NCBI GenBank assembly: GCA_037176845.1
Contig: JAYKXP010000031.1
Location: 372,001 to 436,000 of the forward strand
Direction: 5' to 3'
Length of the DNA stretch: 64,000 bases
DNA from: Paramarasmius palmivorus
Taxonomy: Eukaryota > Basidiomycota > Agaricomycetes > Agaricales > Marasmiaceae
Made by a program: the position numbers and the translations under genes. Positions 20,418 to 32,170 of the stretch are shown here, in pieces. Numbering within the stretch: position 1 is the stretch's first letter; each line of letters starts with the position of its first letter. Below the pieces are notes generated by a model that did not search any database, was not told the DNA's origin, and saw only the letters and a list, made by a program, of their open reading frames with translations.

Positions 20418-23006
20418 TCATCTCCATGCCGGCTTCTTCGCCTCTTGACGAGAAAGCGGTTTTGGCTGGCCGATCTTCCCAGTTCCTTGATCACGATCAT
20501 TAGTGCGCTTACTAGGATCTATCGCCCCGCCAACCTGCTTGGTGATTCGCTTGACAGAGACCTCCGGTTTCTTTCCGAAAGTACTGGCTCGAGTAGGCTG
20601 TCGCGCGTTCGTTGCGGATGTCGGAATCGAAACCGAACGGCGCCCTGGGAACTCAATGTCATTATAGCAGCCTCAAGGTACGTAGGATGAACTTACCTGT
20701 GGTTTTCAGATTGCGTTCGCTTGCTTTTACTCTCGTCGAGACCGGCCGTGCATCGTGACTATTCACCCATTTTTCAGGGCCATGAGATTTGCCAGATGGG
20801 TTGATGATTGATTTGGGAGTGAAATTCCGGGGTTGTTGCTGCCTGGGATCGGTTTGAATAGGCTTGACAACCGTTCTTGGCTTTTCACCTGTTTGTTCAA
20901 TAATGCAGTTACATATTAGTACCAAGCCGAGGGTGCGAGACTGCGAGTATTGGTTTGAACGTACCTTGGAGTTTGTCGCTAGCTGAAGGTAATGTATGAT
21001 AGCTTGACTCTTCAAGGGCTTTAAATCGATTTTCATCTCCAATGACTTCGAGAATAAAAAGGCCAAGTGATATGGCAAGGTCCGTCGTGGTAGAGTCAAA
21101 GCCTTTGGAAGTGTGGAGTTTCTGAATGGCGGCGTAGTGACCAAAAGACCAGGAGGCATCCCAGGCAACCATCCCGGAAGTAAAAGATGGCAACCCTGAA
21201 CGTGCTTCCACAAGCTCAGGCACCATTTCCCGCCCAAGTGGATCAAATGACCAGAAGTACTTCTCGTGCTCCATCCAGGATCTCCAGATAGCTTTGTCGT
21301 CAGATGGACAGGGAACAGGTTGTATGAATAGATAGACATTTTGGGGGATGTTGGGGTTCTTTTGCGGTGAAGTCCGTTCAAAGTGAAGAAGGAAGCCGGT
21401 AAGTATACCTAGTACAAGTCAACAGATAGGTCAAACATGACAAGACTAAAAACTTACAATAATTCTCCCAATCATCTTCATGAATCCCGAGTTGGCTGAA
21501 CACGCTGTGTGCCTGAGCGAGCCATGATTCCGCCAGAATCCTCCGTTCTTCCAGGGGATACACCCCATACCATAGCTCGATCCCTTGAAAGTCCTGTATC
21601 TCCGTCGACGTGACAGTAAACCTATACCTCTGATCAGTCTGCAAAGTCCAACACCCAGCTTTTGTATACATACCGCACCGAGCCATCGTCCATAACAACC
21701 TGACTCTCCCTCATTCCATCAGGAATCCTACCCTCCAGCCTCCAAAATCCATAGTGCCATCTTTCCCCGGCACCTGGCAATCTAGCAATGATATCCCCTG
21801 AGCGCCGATTGTATATTGCACCGGGGACGGATGACAGCATGGGTATGACTCGTCCGTTGGCCAGGGGTTGGAGGAGTGCCGAAAGAGCCATACGAATTCC
21901 TGTGAGGATAGTCCGAGCAGGGAATGACCTTGTGAGATATTTAAAGACGGTGTCACTGTCGCTGTAAGTTTGGATGGGGAGGTGGGTGGAATGGGTGTTG
22001 GGTATTGTGTTGCTGCCGGTGCCGAGCATGGTCAGGGACTGCATGTAGGGAAGTTCGAGGTATGGTCCTTTCTGCAGTGCGCCGGTCCTTGGGTCGACCC
22101 ACATTTCGCCTATGAGCTGAAGCGCGTGTTGATATAGATTGTGATGATGGGCATACAGACGTACAGGATTTCCCATTGAGAGTTCCTTCTTCATTCTGCC
22201 AAACTAGAGATCCATGAGATGCTATTTGGCGTAGATTTCGATTAGGAACGTACTTGGTGGGCGAAGTACGAGTACAAGAGTGGCAAGTATTGATAGCCGT
22301 CGAGGACAATACGACCAAGTGGGATGAGCGCTGTCAAAAAGACATGTGAATACCATAGACACATTTTCAGAAAAGATATGCACCACCGTAGAATACCAAT
22401 GCAGGTAAGCCCTGTTCATTATCGTTGTAACCAAAGATTTGTGCAACATTGGCGTTCCTGAAGACCTTGCGTAAACTTGATATTAGAGGGAGGGCAAAAG
22501 ACATACTTGATGTGAGCGAAATGGCCAAAATCTTTCTTGAATGCCTATCGGAGCACGAGGTCAACAATAAGAGAGCTTGGGTATGGGTAGTACTGACTTT
22601 GAGGGCATCGGGGCCATCGTATGTAACACATAAAAACTTTTCTTCTCTGTGTTCACCCCGAAGGCGAGCAATTCCTATGTTGCGATGAGCATCGACATTT
22701 CGCCAAAGCCGATACTGTTTTTTTCCTTCCTCATCATGGAAATATTGCCTTCTCACCGAAGACGACGTAGCGATGGTGCTCTCAAGGCATATGTCACCTG
22801 TTTTAACACGGTTGTACTGTGATCATAATCGGAATCAGCCCATAATCTCGAGTGACAGGACAGAATGAACTCACATCGTCCCATATAGTCCGCTCTTTTC
22901 CCTTCCTCTGTGTAGTCACGACCGTCTTGTGGACAATACGAACGTGATTTGTGCTTGTGAAGCTTCCACCGCTGATAGTAAAACCAGAGCAGTTGCGGAG
23001 GGACAT
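20418..23006 (-). CDS. Degenerate protein-kinase-like protein of a mushroom-specific family
   Basis: Ten exons (22875-23006, 22598-22816, 22507-22544, 22384-22457, 22254-22330, 21674-22203, 21458-21621, 20965-21408, 20697-20888, 20418-20644) join in phase to 698 residues. The start MSLRNCSGFTISGGSF is the usual N-terminal beta-helix-like phrase of this family. Next come a weak kinase N-lobe-like part (AHIKNANVAQIFGYNDNEQGLPALVFYG), a central region with SWLAQAHSVFSQLGIHEDDW, and a later KYFWSFDPLGRE...LPSFTS. The C-terminal 130 residues are basic and disordered. I see neither an HRD nor a DFG motif, so catalytic activity is doubtful. These proteins are numerous in Agaricomycetes; their role is unknown to me. 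The last exon choice (acceptor before 20644) is the least certain. Confidence 0.75.
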
Positions 23007-24499
23007 GGTGGAAGTTGGGGGTTGTGGAAAGGAAGGGCATGGAAGGTCAGGCTTTGAGGTTTGTTATATCATGTCAGACGAAGAGCGCTATATGCGAAGT
23101 GATGGAGCCCTGACTGACGTCTGGCAGTGGTAGACCTGCACAACTGAGTTTAAAAATGGCGCAGCTTGTCTTATAATCGAGTGTCCTGTTTGAGCGACGT
23201 GTGAATCCTAGAAATAGTCATATAAGGAAGGTGGCCTTGGCGGAAGTTTTTCTTGACGGCTGCCAATGACGCTTGAAGACCACCAACTTGACAGAAGGTC
23301 TGAGCCTCCGGCCTTCCATTTCCAGTTTTCCAGTTCCGTCACGTGTAGCGGTGTTCGGCAATTGCCGCTGTCTACTGACGCGTCCCTCAACATCTCGCCG
23401 TCGCTGACCTAGTCCAGTTATCAAGCACTGACACATGTCCAAGATGGATCTATCGGTGTGTTGTGAAGGGAGGGAGTGTAGCGGGTCAATATGCCCTCTA
23501 TGTGCGTCGTTATTACCTTCAATTTGACCTGCACTTACCCTGTCTTACCCTAGTGTCGTCTAATACTCTGCTGCCTGCACTGTCACCAGTACCCATATGC
23601 ATTATCGGCCTCCAATACCTCTGATCCATCCGCCTATCGCACGATTATGCTGAACAGACGCGAGATCCTTCCGTCACACACCTATCCCACACTGGCTCAC
23701 CGCCTTCCAGTGATACTCGAATGCGTCAATCATGAAGTACTTTCGACAACAAAGAAGAAGGTTCATCTTCATCACCTCCATTATCACCCCTTGTAGCAAC
23801 ATCAGCAACTACCTACATCACCGTCTACAACTACCACGGCATTCACCTAGGGTAAGTAGGAAAAGGGGTATCACTCGGTGACTGGGTGTAATGTGGATGG
23901 CGCATGCATATTTAGGAATGGCATCGTTGTCACAATGCCAGGCACTTATCAAGAACGAGAAAGGCAAGACATGGTAACAGCGGGAAAGGAGTCAGGCGGA
24001 GTTTGCCCTCTTGGTACACCGTATCAACTATATTGTTGTCTGTACATCCACTATATCTATCGTTCTCAGTTATACTTAAATAATTCCTTTGCCATGCTTG
24101 CTCAAAAAAGCTAGTGAAGTTCCGAGACAGCCATGCAGAGGATGGATGCACAGTCACGATACCGATCTCCGCATCATCCCTTGCTCTTACGCTCTCTTAC
24201 ACTTCTGAATTTCTTTGGTAGGAAAACATTATCGATAAACCTGCTAATACTATGGACTGACCTCGAAAAAAGACCAAGTTCTGAAGTGCGAAGTGCTAGC
24301 GCCTGACGGCACGTGCCAAAACTGGAAAAAAACTGGAAACTGGAAACTGTAAATCCCAAGACCCAGACGATCTCCAACTTGAACGCGCGACACTCAAGGC
24401 AAGTTGAAGAAAGTTTTGAGCGCCTAACTGGTGTTCACGCGTTTCTTCTCACCTTTAATCTGATTTAATAATCTGTCCTTAGACTCGTGCCCATTCCCG
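23007..24499. other. Gene-poor region
   Basis: About 1.5 kb without a supportable gene. Short frames on both strands lack conserved content. No tRNA or repeat was recognised by eye. Confidence 0.45.
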
Positions 24500-24589
24500 T
24501 TCGGTCTCGTACTTGGGCTTAATTCCTTATCGGAGTAACTCTTTGATGATGAAAAGGTGGATGACGGCAGGGAAAGGTACGAGACCGAA
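24500..24589. repeat. 13-bp perfect inverted repeat (hairpin)
   Basis: TTCGGTCTCGTAC at 24500-24512 is the exact reverse complement of GTACGAGACCGAA at 24577-24589, with a 64-nt spacer. It lies just outside the dispersed repeat that follows and may be part of the same foldback element. Confidence 0.6.
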
Positions 24590-24595
24590 GGGACT

Positions 24596-24647
24596 GGTCC
24601 AAACCGGGGCCATTTTGGCAGGCCCTGCCAAACGTGAGTTTGGACTT
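24596..24647 (+). repeat. 52-bp dispersed repeat, copy A
   Basis: Starts GGTCCAAACCGGGGCCATTT and ends GAGTTTGGACTT. The same 52 nt occur in inverted orientation at 45291-45342 with 2 differences by eye. The unit has inverted ends (GTCCAAAC/GTTTGGAC) and an inner palindrome around TTGGCAGG/CCCTGCCAA, so it resembles the tip of a foldback or miniature transposable element. Confidence 0.75.
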
Positions 24648-24741
24648 AGTGAAATCAGCATGTTTCATCAATGAAGCAAATACAAAAATCTAGATACTGG
24701 CATCCCTCCCCAAAATACAGCCAAAAAACTAATATGACCTG

Positions 24742-25506
24742 TTAGACAAACATGAGACGAGTCAGGAAAGTCATATAAAAACTAAGAAAACCAGAATGGT
24801 ACCGTACCACGCAAGATCTTGGCTCTAGAAACATGAAAATCTGGTCATGCCAGGTCATCTCCCCACATAACTTCGAGTGACATACCTTAATGGGTAGAAG
24901 ACAACCTCCGTAGACAAGAGAAACGGCCTGTACACTGGTAGGTATCCTAACGATGCAGCAATTGAGGATTTTGGGTGTCACAAGCCATGTAGCCGCGTCT
25001 TTTGGGAGCAGGACAGTGAATCCAAGTGCTCCAAGAGGTAATTTGGACGACGAAGACACCATAGTCAAGTCCTGAGGTGACGAAGTTTTCACATGGTGTA
25101 TCTGTGACGGTTTGTAGGAGTTTAAAAGTCCAGAACGATAGGTTAGGTGCAGAAATCGGGCTCGACAAAACGTTCCGGTGAAGCCTAAACCCAAAAGAAG
25201 TCCTAAAACAATGAATAGCATTGTAAGCATCAACTGCAAGCGATTTATATGGCTTGTTACGCACCTATAACCTTCAATACCCAATACCAGCACCAGAGAC
25301 TTCATCGTGACCAAAACCGTTAATTTTTCGACCATTTTAATGCCATTTCCGCAGTATAGTATCTCTAGGTCTTTGCGACATGAAATAAAGTCACGCCGGA
25401 CACTTGAAGAGCGGATTAAAAGCAGGGGATAGGGATCGTCGTGGGGGAACGGAGGAAAGATGTTTTTGATGAGCTTGATTTCACTAAGGGCCTGTTCGGT
25501 AAACAT
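24742..25506 (-). CDS. Orphan open frame lying between inverted repeats
   Basis: A 254-codon uninterrupted frame, long for this intron-rich DNA, with one strong hydrophobic segment near the middle (LMLTMLFIVLGLLLGLGFTGTF). No domain recognised. It is flanked by CTTAGTGAAATCA at 24645-24657 and its reverse complement at 25476-25488, which overlap dispersed repeats also found near 45.1-45.3 kb. It may be the cargo or remnant of a small mobile element, or a chance frame. Another frame on the same strand (24947-25264) competes. Confidence 0.2.
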   Translation of the reverse strand: MFTEQALSEIKLIKNIFPPFPHDDPYPLLLIRSSSVRRDFISCRKDLEILYCGNGIKMVEKLTVLVTMKSLVLVLGIEGYRCVTSHINRLQLMLTMLFIVLGLLLGLGFTGTFCRARFLHLTYRSGLLNSYKPSQIHHVKTSSPQDLTMVSSSSKLPLGALGFTVLLPKDAATWLVTPKILNCCIVRIPTSVQAVSLVYGGCLLPIKVCHSKLCGEMTWHDQIFMFLEPRSCVVRYHSGFLSFYMTFLTRLMFV

Positions 25507-25555
25507 TTCCTGAACAAATCACTCCAGAAATGGAAAATATTCTGCTCGGGGGAAT
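25488..25555 (+). repeat. Dispersed repeat with GG-GCCTGTTCGG end, copy A
   Basis: Begins GGGCCTGTTCGGTAAA and contains CACTCCAGAAATGGAAAATA and TTCTGCTCGGGGGAAT. The same start and inner block occur on the minus strand at 45109-45289, where the two parts are separated by more sequence. Copy A therefore looks like an internally deleted member of the family. Confidence 0.6.
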
Positions 25556-26051
25556 ATAGTCTTGATTTTTCCCGTATCACGGCAGTTTTCTACCAGTCTG
25601 ATATTTTGAAGGAATTAGCAACATTCGTACTTGTGAAAACCTCGATTTAGTAATGGGCTATCGTCTGCGAAGTCAGTCGATATGGTATTTGACTAGATAA
25701 TTACAAAATCGTACTCCGTGAAACTAACGACGATAGATAGATTTTCAAGAGGCATTTCGTACCGTTTGAAACCCGAAAACTCTGAGTAGAGGAATCTCGG
25801 GTGAAGCAATCGAAAATCTTATTGCAGGAATATCGATTCGAATCTTGGCATTTCATGGGTCTTCTGAGCCGTCTGGATAGGGCGCCAGAAACTGCAACAA
25901 TCGTTTCGTTCGAAATAACGCTGGTGCGTCATTCTCCTAACGTGGTAGCGATACATGCGTGTAATCTGGCTGTCGCAGTAGCGTTATAGGCGCGTGATAT
26001 GCTTGTCGCATGCGTGTATTGACTGCACATGGATGATATATAGACGTTGCA
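25556..26051. other. Flank of the transposase, 3' side
   Basis: About 500 nt of AT-rich sequence with no gene. It should contain the 3' terminal inverted repeat of the transposon, but I could not identify a matching pair by eye. Confidence 0.4.
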
Positions 26052-29000
26052 CTAAGCTCTAGACAAATTGCAGAAAACTGAGCGCTGGTGAGAAAAATCA
26101 AACCGTGCGGCATGACCAATGACATCGGTAAGACCGACATCGTCAAGAGCCTCCTTCATAAGAGAGGAAAAGGTTTTCGCTGGGAAGTCCTTGTAGCGTT
26201 CAAATGGGTCATAGAGCGACGGGGGAAGGGGGAGATATTGACGGACATGAAAACGAATGATAGCACCTGCCGGATCCAAAACGTTTTCGATGCGCTCAAT
26301 GCGACCGGCCACGGGTTCAGAGCTCGGTGTTGGTCGATACATAATTATTGAGTTTCCTTCGTGAGTCGTATACGGCGAAAAGTTCACCTCATTGCATTTG
26401 ACATAGCAACGATGCGAGCTTTTGACTTCTACCTGTTCCTTGGTGGAAGAAACAGCGTTTGCAGGGACAAAACATTTATCGAAAAGAACCTTTAATTGCT
26501 TGATGGCTTCAGGGCAATGAGTGCGGCGGAGCCATCGTCGAATATTCGCAGCCCGTGTTTGCGAGCGCATAATGGTCGATTCAAGCACACCTAAGAAAAT
26601 GTGAGGGTGATATTCATTGGCGTTTCTACCTAGAAACTCACCGCCTATGCGATCATTGGTTTTGACCTTTTGCAGTGTCCCAATGAGTCTTTCAAACGGG
26701 AAACACCACCAGGATAGAACAGGTCCAAATAGAAGGAGAAAATCGTAGATATGTCCAGCCATGTGGATATTAGGGCGGGGAATAGACTCGTATGTTTGGG
26801 GATAGAGTTTTCGCAGATTGGTCACCCAGTGTGTAAGGTGTTCTCGATAAGCCAAAGCTCGAGGTCGGGTCATAGTGTATCTGCATGCGATCACTGTCGC
26901 CTGGAATAATGCCATAGTGTGATCGAGTGCCTGGGCGAGCATGCCCTCGTCCGAATCGTCGCTGGGAGGAGCATGACCATCGAGATCACCCCATAAAGTA
27001 ACCAGTGTGATAGGCAAGTAAATTGTGCTTAAAGTGCGCCATTCATCTGCTTTGATAGTCCCTGCATTGGATTCTCCGTAGTTTTTTGGAACTGAATTGA
27101 CCCAAGATGGTGTTTTCGTTTGGCTGATGACACGTTGAACATATTTCAGCGTTTCTGGGGAGCTAGTCGGAATGATGTGTGCCTGAGATCTGAAGCCCTG
27201 GCCGAGGCGCTATTAAGGAAGTTTGAATACGACTTGAGTAAGGCAATAAAAAGGAACGCACCCAGTTCAGAAGGACGGCAATGAAATGATTCTTGTCCTT
27301 CATGGGTCCAGATGGAAACATGACTGAGGCAGGATCCTTCGCCCGACGTCTCGCTCGCTGAACGTAAAGGTCGGAAATCTCCTTCCGAACATCACGAATA
27401 CTCAGAGTACCTGGAAAGAATCCCAGAGTCCACGCGACGAATTGAAGGGACTCTTTGGTACCCACGTTTTCCAGACGAGTCCATACCTCATTTAAAGTCG
27501 AAGATCTTTCCCCTTCAAGGGCTAAACAAAGTCCCTCCTGAATTTTGGCAACGCGAGGAATATGATGTTGTGGGATCCTGAGGTTCTCCGCAGTAGATCC
27601 ACCATCATACGACACCCAAGGCCAATCGAAAGCATGCCTAAAACCATCCACCGTGATGGTTTTGGCGGAGGCATCAAGGCGAAGAACATGTCGGCAATGA
27701 TAGTGAACGAGTCCTTCCAAAATGCAGTGCATGCTGTCTACGACAAGCATTCGAGTCGGATCCCAATAGTCGAGCTCCCACATCGATGACCATCGAACAC
27801 CATGATGCTCGAATATGTGTTCTCGGTCCTTGGAAGTCTTTGCCTCCTTCCAAGCACGAGCCCATGTCCGTAAGTGGGCCCAATCTCTTCGCTTCCAGCG
27901 ATGATAGTCGGTACTAAATATCTGGTCGCTACCAGAAAGATCGCAGACGCTGCAGATGAAATTGGCCATTCTATGACCTTGAAGACCAGCCAACTTCCTT
28001 GCCGCGGGTAAATCATTCACGGAAAGTACCACAGCAGACTCAACGACAGCGTCTGTCAAGGCGCCTTCATCCTCCTCAACTTCAGCGTCTGTCAAATCAT
28101 CGGAGGAGTCAGAGTCGGAGCCGCCTCTTAAGATATCATCAGAATTGGGAATGGGAGGGGCACAAGTCCGGGCATTGCGTGGTCTGTTCTACATTACCAT
28201 CAGCAATGATAAGACCAATGCTAGAGCGTGTACTTACTGCTACACCGGAGACATGAGAGAATCGAAACCCTGGGCGCCATGCACGTTGGAATTGCAAGAT
28301 TATAGGCCGGAGAAAGTGATCGATTTCGTCTACATCTGGCTCGTGTGGCCCTGGAACGATACCGCCGAAAAACATGAACTCGGGGAGATAACGAATACTA
28401 GGATCCAGTGCAAGGTTGGCTGCGGATATAATCCCAATTGAATTGTGGTTTCCCCGTTTACGAACGCCATTGGGATTGAAGAAGTCCATGTGCAAGGCAA
28501 ACGCAAGTCGAATCTTTTTGCCACGATCCACAAAGAGTTTGCCATCGGGTCCACAAAAATCCTTCATAAACTCGGCCTCGAAGATGTTGTGAATTTCTGA
28601 AGGAACCTTCCCGTTCCTAATGTTGGCATGCGCCTTGTCGGTGGCGAGATTCGACTGTTTAACAAAAGCCGGATCGGAAAGGCACCGAGCGAGGTAGTCG
28701 CTGAAGGAACCGACCAAATAGGGCTTCACTGGTTGATTGGTACCGTCTGAGCGGGGCTGCAGAAGCGGAGCTCCACAAATATTTGTCCCGCTCTCCCCTA
28801 CAACTTCGTTTCGGCAAGTTTCCGGGAACACGGGGAAGTCTGTTGCTTGGAAGGCAGACGGGGGATGCGTAGCGTTGCAACTTGGGCAGGTTGCATAGAG
28901 CTCCAACTTGCTATCGATGGGAAAGTCGCGGAGAGCCTCATGCAGAGAGTGAGGGATGCCCGTGAGGATTTCATCTTGGGTGTCACTAAGCTGAGGACAT

Positions 29001-29710
29001 CCAGTATCGTCGGCTGAGGTACCATGGGACATCCCTAGGCGGACTAGAAGCGTAGCAGCTCCAAGAAGGAAGTTGGTCTGCACAATCGACAAGCCCATGA
29101 TCACATTGCAGATAAGTGCAAGGACGATGACGACCTGATGGATGATATCACGCTCCTGTATGATAGCCTCGTATACATAACCTAAGATATCGAATATGAG
29201 ATCGATTCCCCGTGAATCATTGTGAAAAATAAAAAGCTCACTGGAATCTACATCAAGAGGTGCACGGCCATCGGGAAGTAGTGGAGCATAAATCTCCATG
29301 ACCACCATCTCTAGATTCACGACAAGTCTTTTCACCCTCTCCCGCTTCTCCTGCAGCAAATGAGCTATCTGATGGCCCTGACTCTCGAGCAATGGTTTGC
29401 GAGTAGTTTTCCTGCTTCGATCTCTCTCCCGAGAATTGAGCGTGTGTATGAGCTTCATCCCGCTATGCAAATCATTGGACACTTCCTCCAACAATGCCCG
29501 CCGCCCGTTAACATCCTTCTGGGACAATTCGGTGTGAAGTCGGTGATTAAGCTTTTGTACGTCTTCTTCCAGCTTCGAAAGAGCTTTCCACTCATCATTT
29601 TCAACCTTGGTGGGCTTCGCTGTAGCTGGTGGGTTTGAAGATGATGGAGAGTTGGGTAAGGATGCACTGGCATAGGGTGGTGTTGATGGCCTCGGAGTGG
29701 AGCGACGTCC
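26052..29710 (-). CDS. Tnp2-family transposase
   Basis: Exons 26052-27197, 27262-28188 and 28238 to about 29710 join in phase to roughly 1,180 codons. Family landmarks run in order: a zinc-ribbon-like ATCPSCNATHPPS...C...C block, KIRLAFALHMDFFNPNGVR, IGIISAANLALDPSIRYLPE, GIVPGPHEPDVDEIDHFLRP, NDLPAARKLAGLQGHRMANF followed by CSVC, WDPTRMLVVDSMHCILEGLV and a C-terminal IHMAGHIYDFLLLFGPVLSWW. Asp in the DMDFF-, DLPA- and DSMH-type motifs are candidate catalytic residues. Upstream in the same frame (29735-30019) lies more coding-like sequence behind a TGA at 29735-29737. A 72-nt intron ending at GGCCAG would remove it; otherwise the copy is broken. The N-terminus is unresolved. Confidence 0.85.
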
Positions 29711-30019
29711 GAAACGCTGACCTGGCCGAAACGCTCAGAGATGTGACTTCGTCGCTATGATAGCCTGAATGCTATTCAGTGCGTCGGATACACCAATGGG
29801 AGCTAGTGATGGTGGAATAGTTTGGGCGGCGTTATCGTAGACCTCACTAGATGACATGAAGAGGCGATTCTGATGTTGGTAATCAGTTTCTTTGGTGGTC
29901 AGACTTGCAGCTATAATATGTGTTTCAAGATCGAGGTTATGGGCATCGCCCTGTGTATGAATCAGCTTCCTCATTAACACTCGAAAGAATGCAAGGTTCA
30001 CGCACGCTTTTTGAACCAT
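26052..30019 (-). mobile_element. Tnp2/CACTA-type (Plavaka-like) DNA transposon
   Basis: Bounds given are those of the recognisable coding part. The element must extend further on both sides, but terminal repeats were not found by eye. The transposase motifs match those I know from Plavaka-type elements common in Agaricomycetes. Nearby short inverted and dispersed repeats (24.5-25.6 kb) suggest the zone has received several insertions. Confidence 0.75.
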
Positions 30020-30972
30020 CTCCGCCCCTTTCGTCTTCAGATACTGTGTCTCTCTAGCGATGTACGTGACTTCAGTGAGTGATCATGGACTCAACAGTAA
30101 GAACCTACTGTAACGTTGAACTCTTGGGGTATGCAGGTACCGAAAAGCGGCTGCGTAGCATGGTTAGACTGCTGTTGAAGCTTGTGTTGGTTTTCAAAGA
30201 ACGTAGCAGATTGGTCACGAAGATTCTCACCAAAGAAGATGTTGCGGTTGAGCTTGATGGTTGTGTGGTTGAATCTTCCAGATCGAAGGATCCTGGTAAG
30301 TGACAGCTCGAGCCCACATCCAAGGCGTGGAAGCGTGATAGAAGATCATCCTACACATGACGTTAGCCACACTACAGGGTTCTGGTCTAGGCTCCCACCT
30401 CAGATCCTTTGGTCTTCACTTCGAATTCGAGGGTGTCCCGTCGGCTTTTGGCGCCGGTTCCTAGAAAAGTGCTTGTGATTAGTAAATGTCTAGCATAGGT
30501 GGATTACTTACCGACGAGGGTGTTAGGTCTGCGTCTTGAGCATACAAGTTCAGCGCAGAGAGCAAAGACGATAGCATGATGGGGGAAACGATGTCCAAGC
30601 GATGGAGAAAAGATGCTATTAAGTATGCCTAGACACACACCATAATGTATGAGGTAACAGGACAACCAGCGAGACAAAACAAGTCAATTGAGAGTTGCTA
30701 ACCTACTATTGTACAATTACTTATTGTACGTCGAGGGACGGCATTTGTGTTCATACAACGTCAACGAAACAGCTATCATTAACATCATCCGTTACTGTAA
30801 TTGTTGTGCTTCGGAATAGCTAATTATGAACGTATTAAGACCATCGTGATGCTACCTAGCCAAGGACAATAGGAGAATGAATCCGGTGCTTCTTCCTTTG
30901 AAACTGGGATAGATGGGGAGCGAACCTGTGCAATAGTCAATAAACCGAATGTTTTGATATGACAAGAAGGGC
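30020..30972. other. Transposon 5' flank and AT-rich spacer
   Basis: About 950 nt. The first 300 nt may carry N-terminal transposase exons. The rest (30500-30970) is AT-rich with no supported frame. Confidence 0.4.
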
Positions 30973-31411
30973 TCACAACGCGGCAATGGCGAACATGATT
31001 TTCTTGTCCTTCGGCCGAAGATTCACTACGCTCCTCGATGACCCCTTGCCCACCCTCATGATAACAATATCACCCTGAGTTCCAAGGTGATCATGAGCAG
31101 GAAGACGGCAATGGCGCTGAAAAAAGACCCGGAAATGTTCCTCCCGAAATATTATATCACAGTCGTGAATGTAGGGTTGCGGCACGGCCCAGTGAGTAAA
31201 TCGATGCTCGACCAGCGGTAAACGAGGAGCGTTCGGAACGCGAGCAGGTGCCCCCCCAATGGTCACCACATTAACCACACTTGGTGGTGTATCGTTCGAG
31301 ATCTTGTATGCTCGTAAAAGAAAAGAATGCCTCTCCTATTCGAAAGTTAGTGGTGCATCGTGGCAAGGAGGCGCCACTTACTTCGGGGAGGTTTGTCCTG
31401 GTTCTGGGCAT
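30973..31411 (-). CDS. Small conserved basidiomycete protein, 130 residues
   Basis: Exons 31382-31411 and 30973-31335 join in phase: MPRTRTNLPE, then ERHSFLLRAYKISNDTPPSV, VVTIGGAPARVPNAPRLPLV, HWAVPQPYIHDCDIIFREEH, FQRHCRLPAHDHLGTQGDIV and IMRVGKGSSRSVVNLRPKDK. I recognise this compact phrase pattern (IGG-PA..., YIHDC-II...FR, GDIVIMR, VVNLR) from small uncharacterised mushroom proteins. It has no signal peptide or membrane segment. The function is not known to me. It sits just upstream of the transposase in the same orientation; whether it was carried there by the element is open. Confidence 0.75.
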
Positions 31412-32170
31412 CGTGAAGGATTTAGACAGCCTGCTGTCAAGAGGTAGAGTATGAACATTCAGACTCGATATCTCGAACTTTATGTCTTCGTTGCGGTGCG
31501 TGAGACCGTTAGAAGACAAAAGAAAGAACGTGAGCCAACAAGAAACAAAATTAATGCGCGAACACGCACCTGCACCCATGACCATGACTATGGTGTCACC
31601 TATTTACACATCGGAACACAAGACGAGGAATTGCGTCTCTCTTGGGAAGCATACGTGTCACAGAACAAAAGGAATGGCAGATCCCGCTAATTCGACCTGT
31701 CGTATTCGCGTGAGGAGGTGTTTTGGCGATAGATGAATTTGCATAGCGAAGCGTTGTCCGCTGACCCTTCCGAAGACAACGAAAGAACGTGATGAACGCC
31801 GACGAAGAACAATTGACTGTCTCCCACGGTAGTTACTAATTCAGCTGGTGGGGTACTATCTCTGCAGAGTTTATCTTGGTGGGGCTCCGGATATACACTT
31901 ACATCCGGAAATACTGAGATTGTTAGCTCAAAGTGCAGCTTTCTCTCAGGAATAATACTTGTTTCGCCCACATCTAGTGTCTTTCGACACAGTGTCGCAA
32001 AAATTAAGTTTACCCGGAGTCAGAAATCCCACGAGCCCATCGAGCGCAAACAAAGTGCATTTCCCTCTCCATCAACTTGAACCATCACCCACTCTAGCCC
32101 ACGTCATCTCCCGATTTTCGCGCCATTTTTTCACCCTAACGCTCGGTCAAAATACCCTCAATCGACGGAA
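31412..32170. other. Divergent intergenic region
   Basis: About 760 nt between the small conserved gene and the next plus-strand gene. A 94-codon minus-strand frame (31687-31971) has no recognised content. Likely promoters of the two divergent genes. Confidence 0.45.

Noticed and set aside
23007..24499. tRNA or other RNA gene in the gene-poor stretch
   Set aside because: No A-box/B-box pair or cloverleaf could be found by eye; tRNAscan would be needed.
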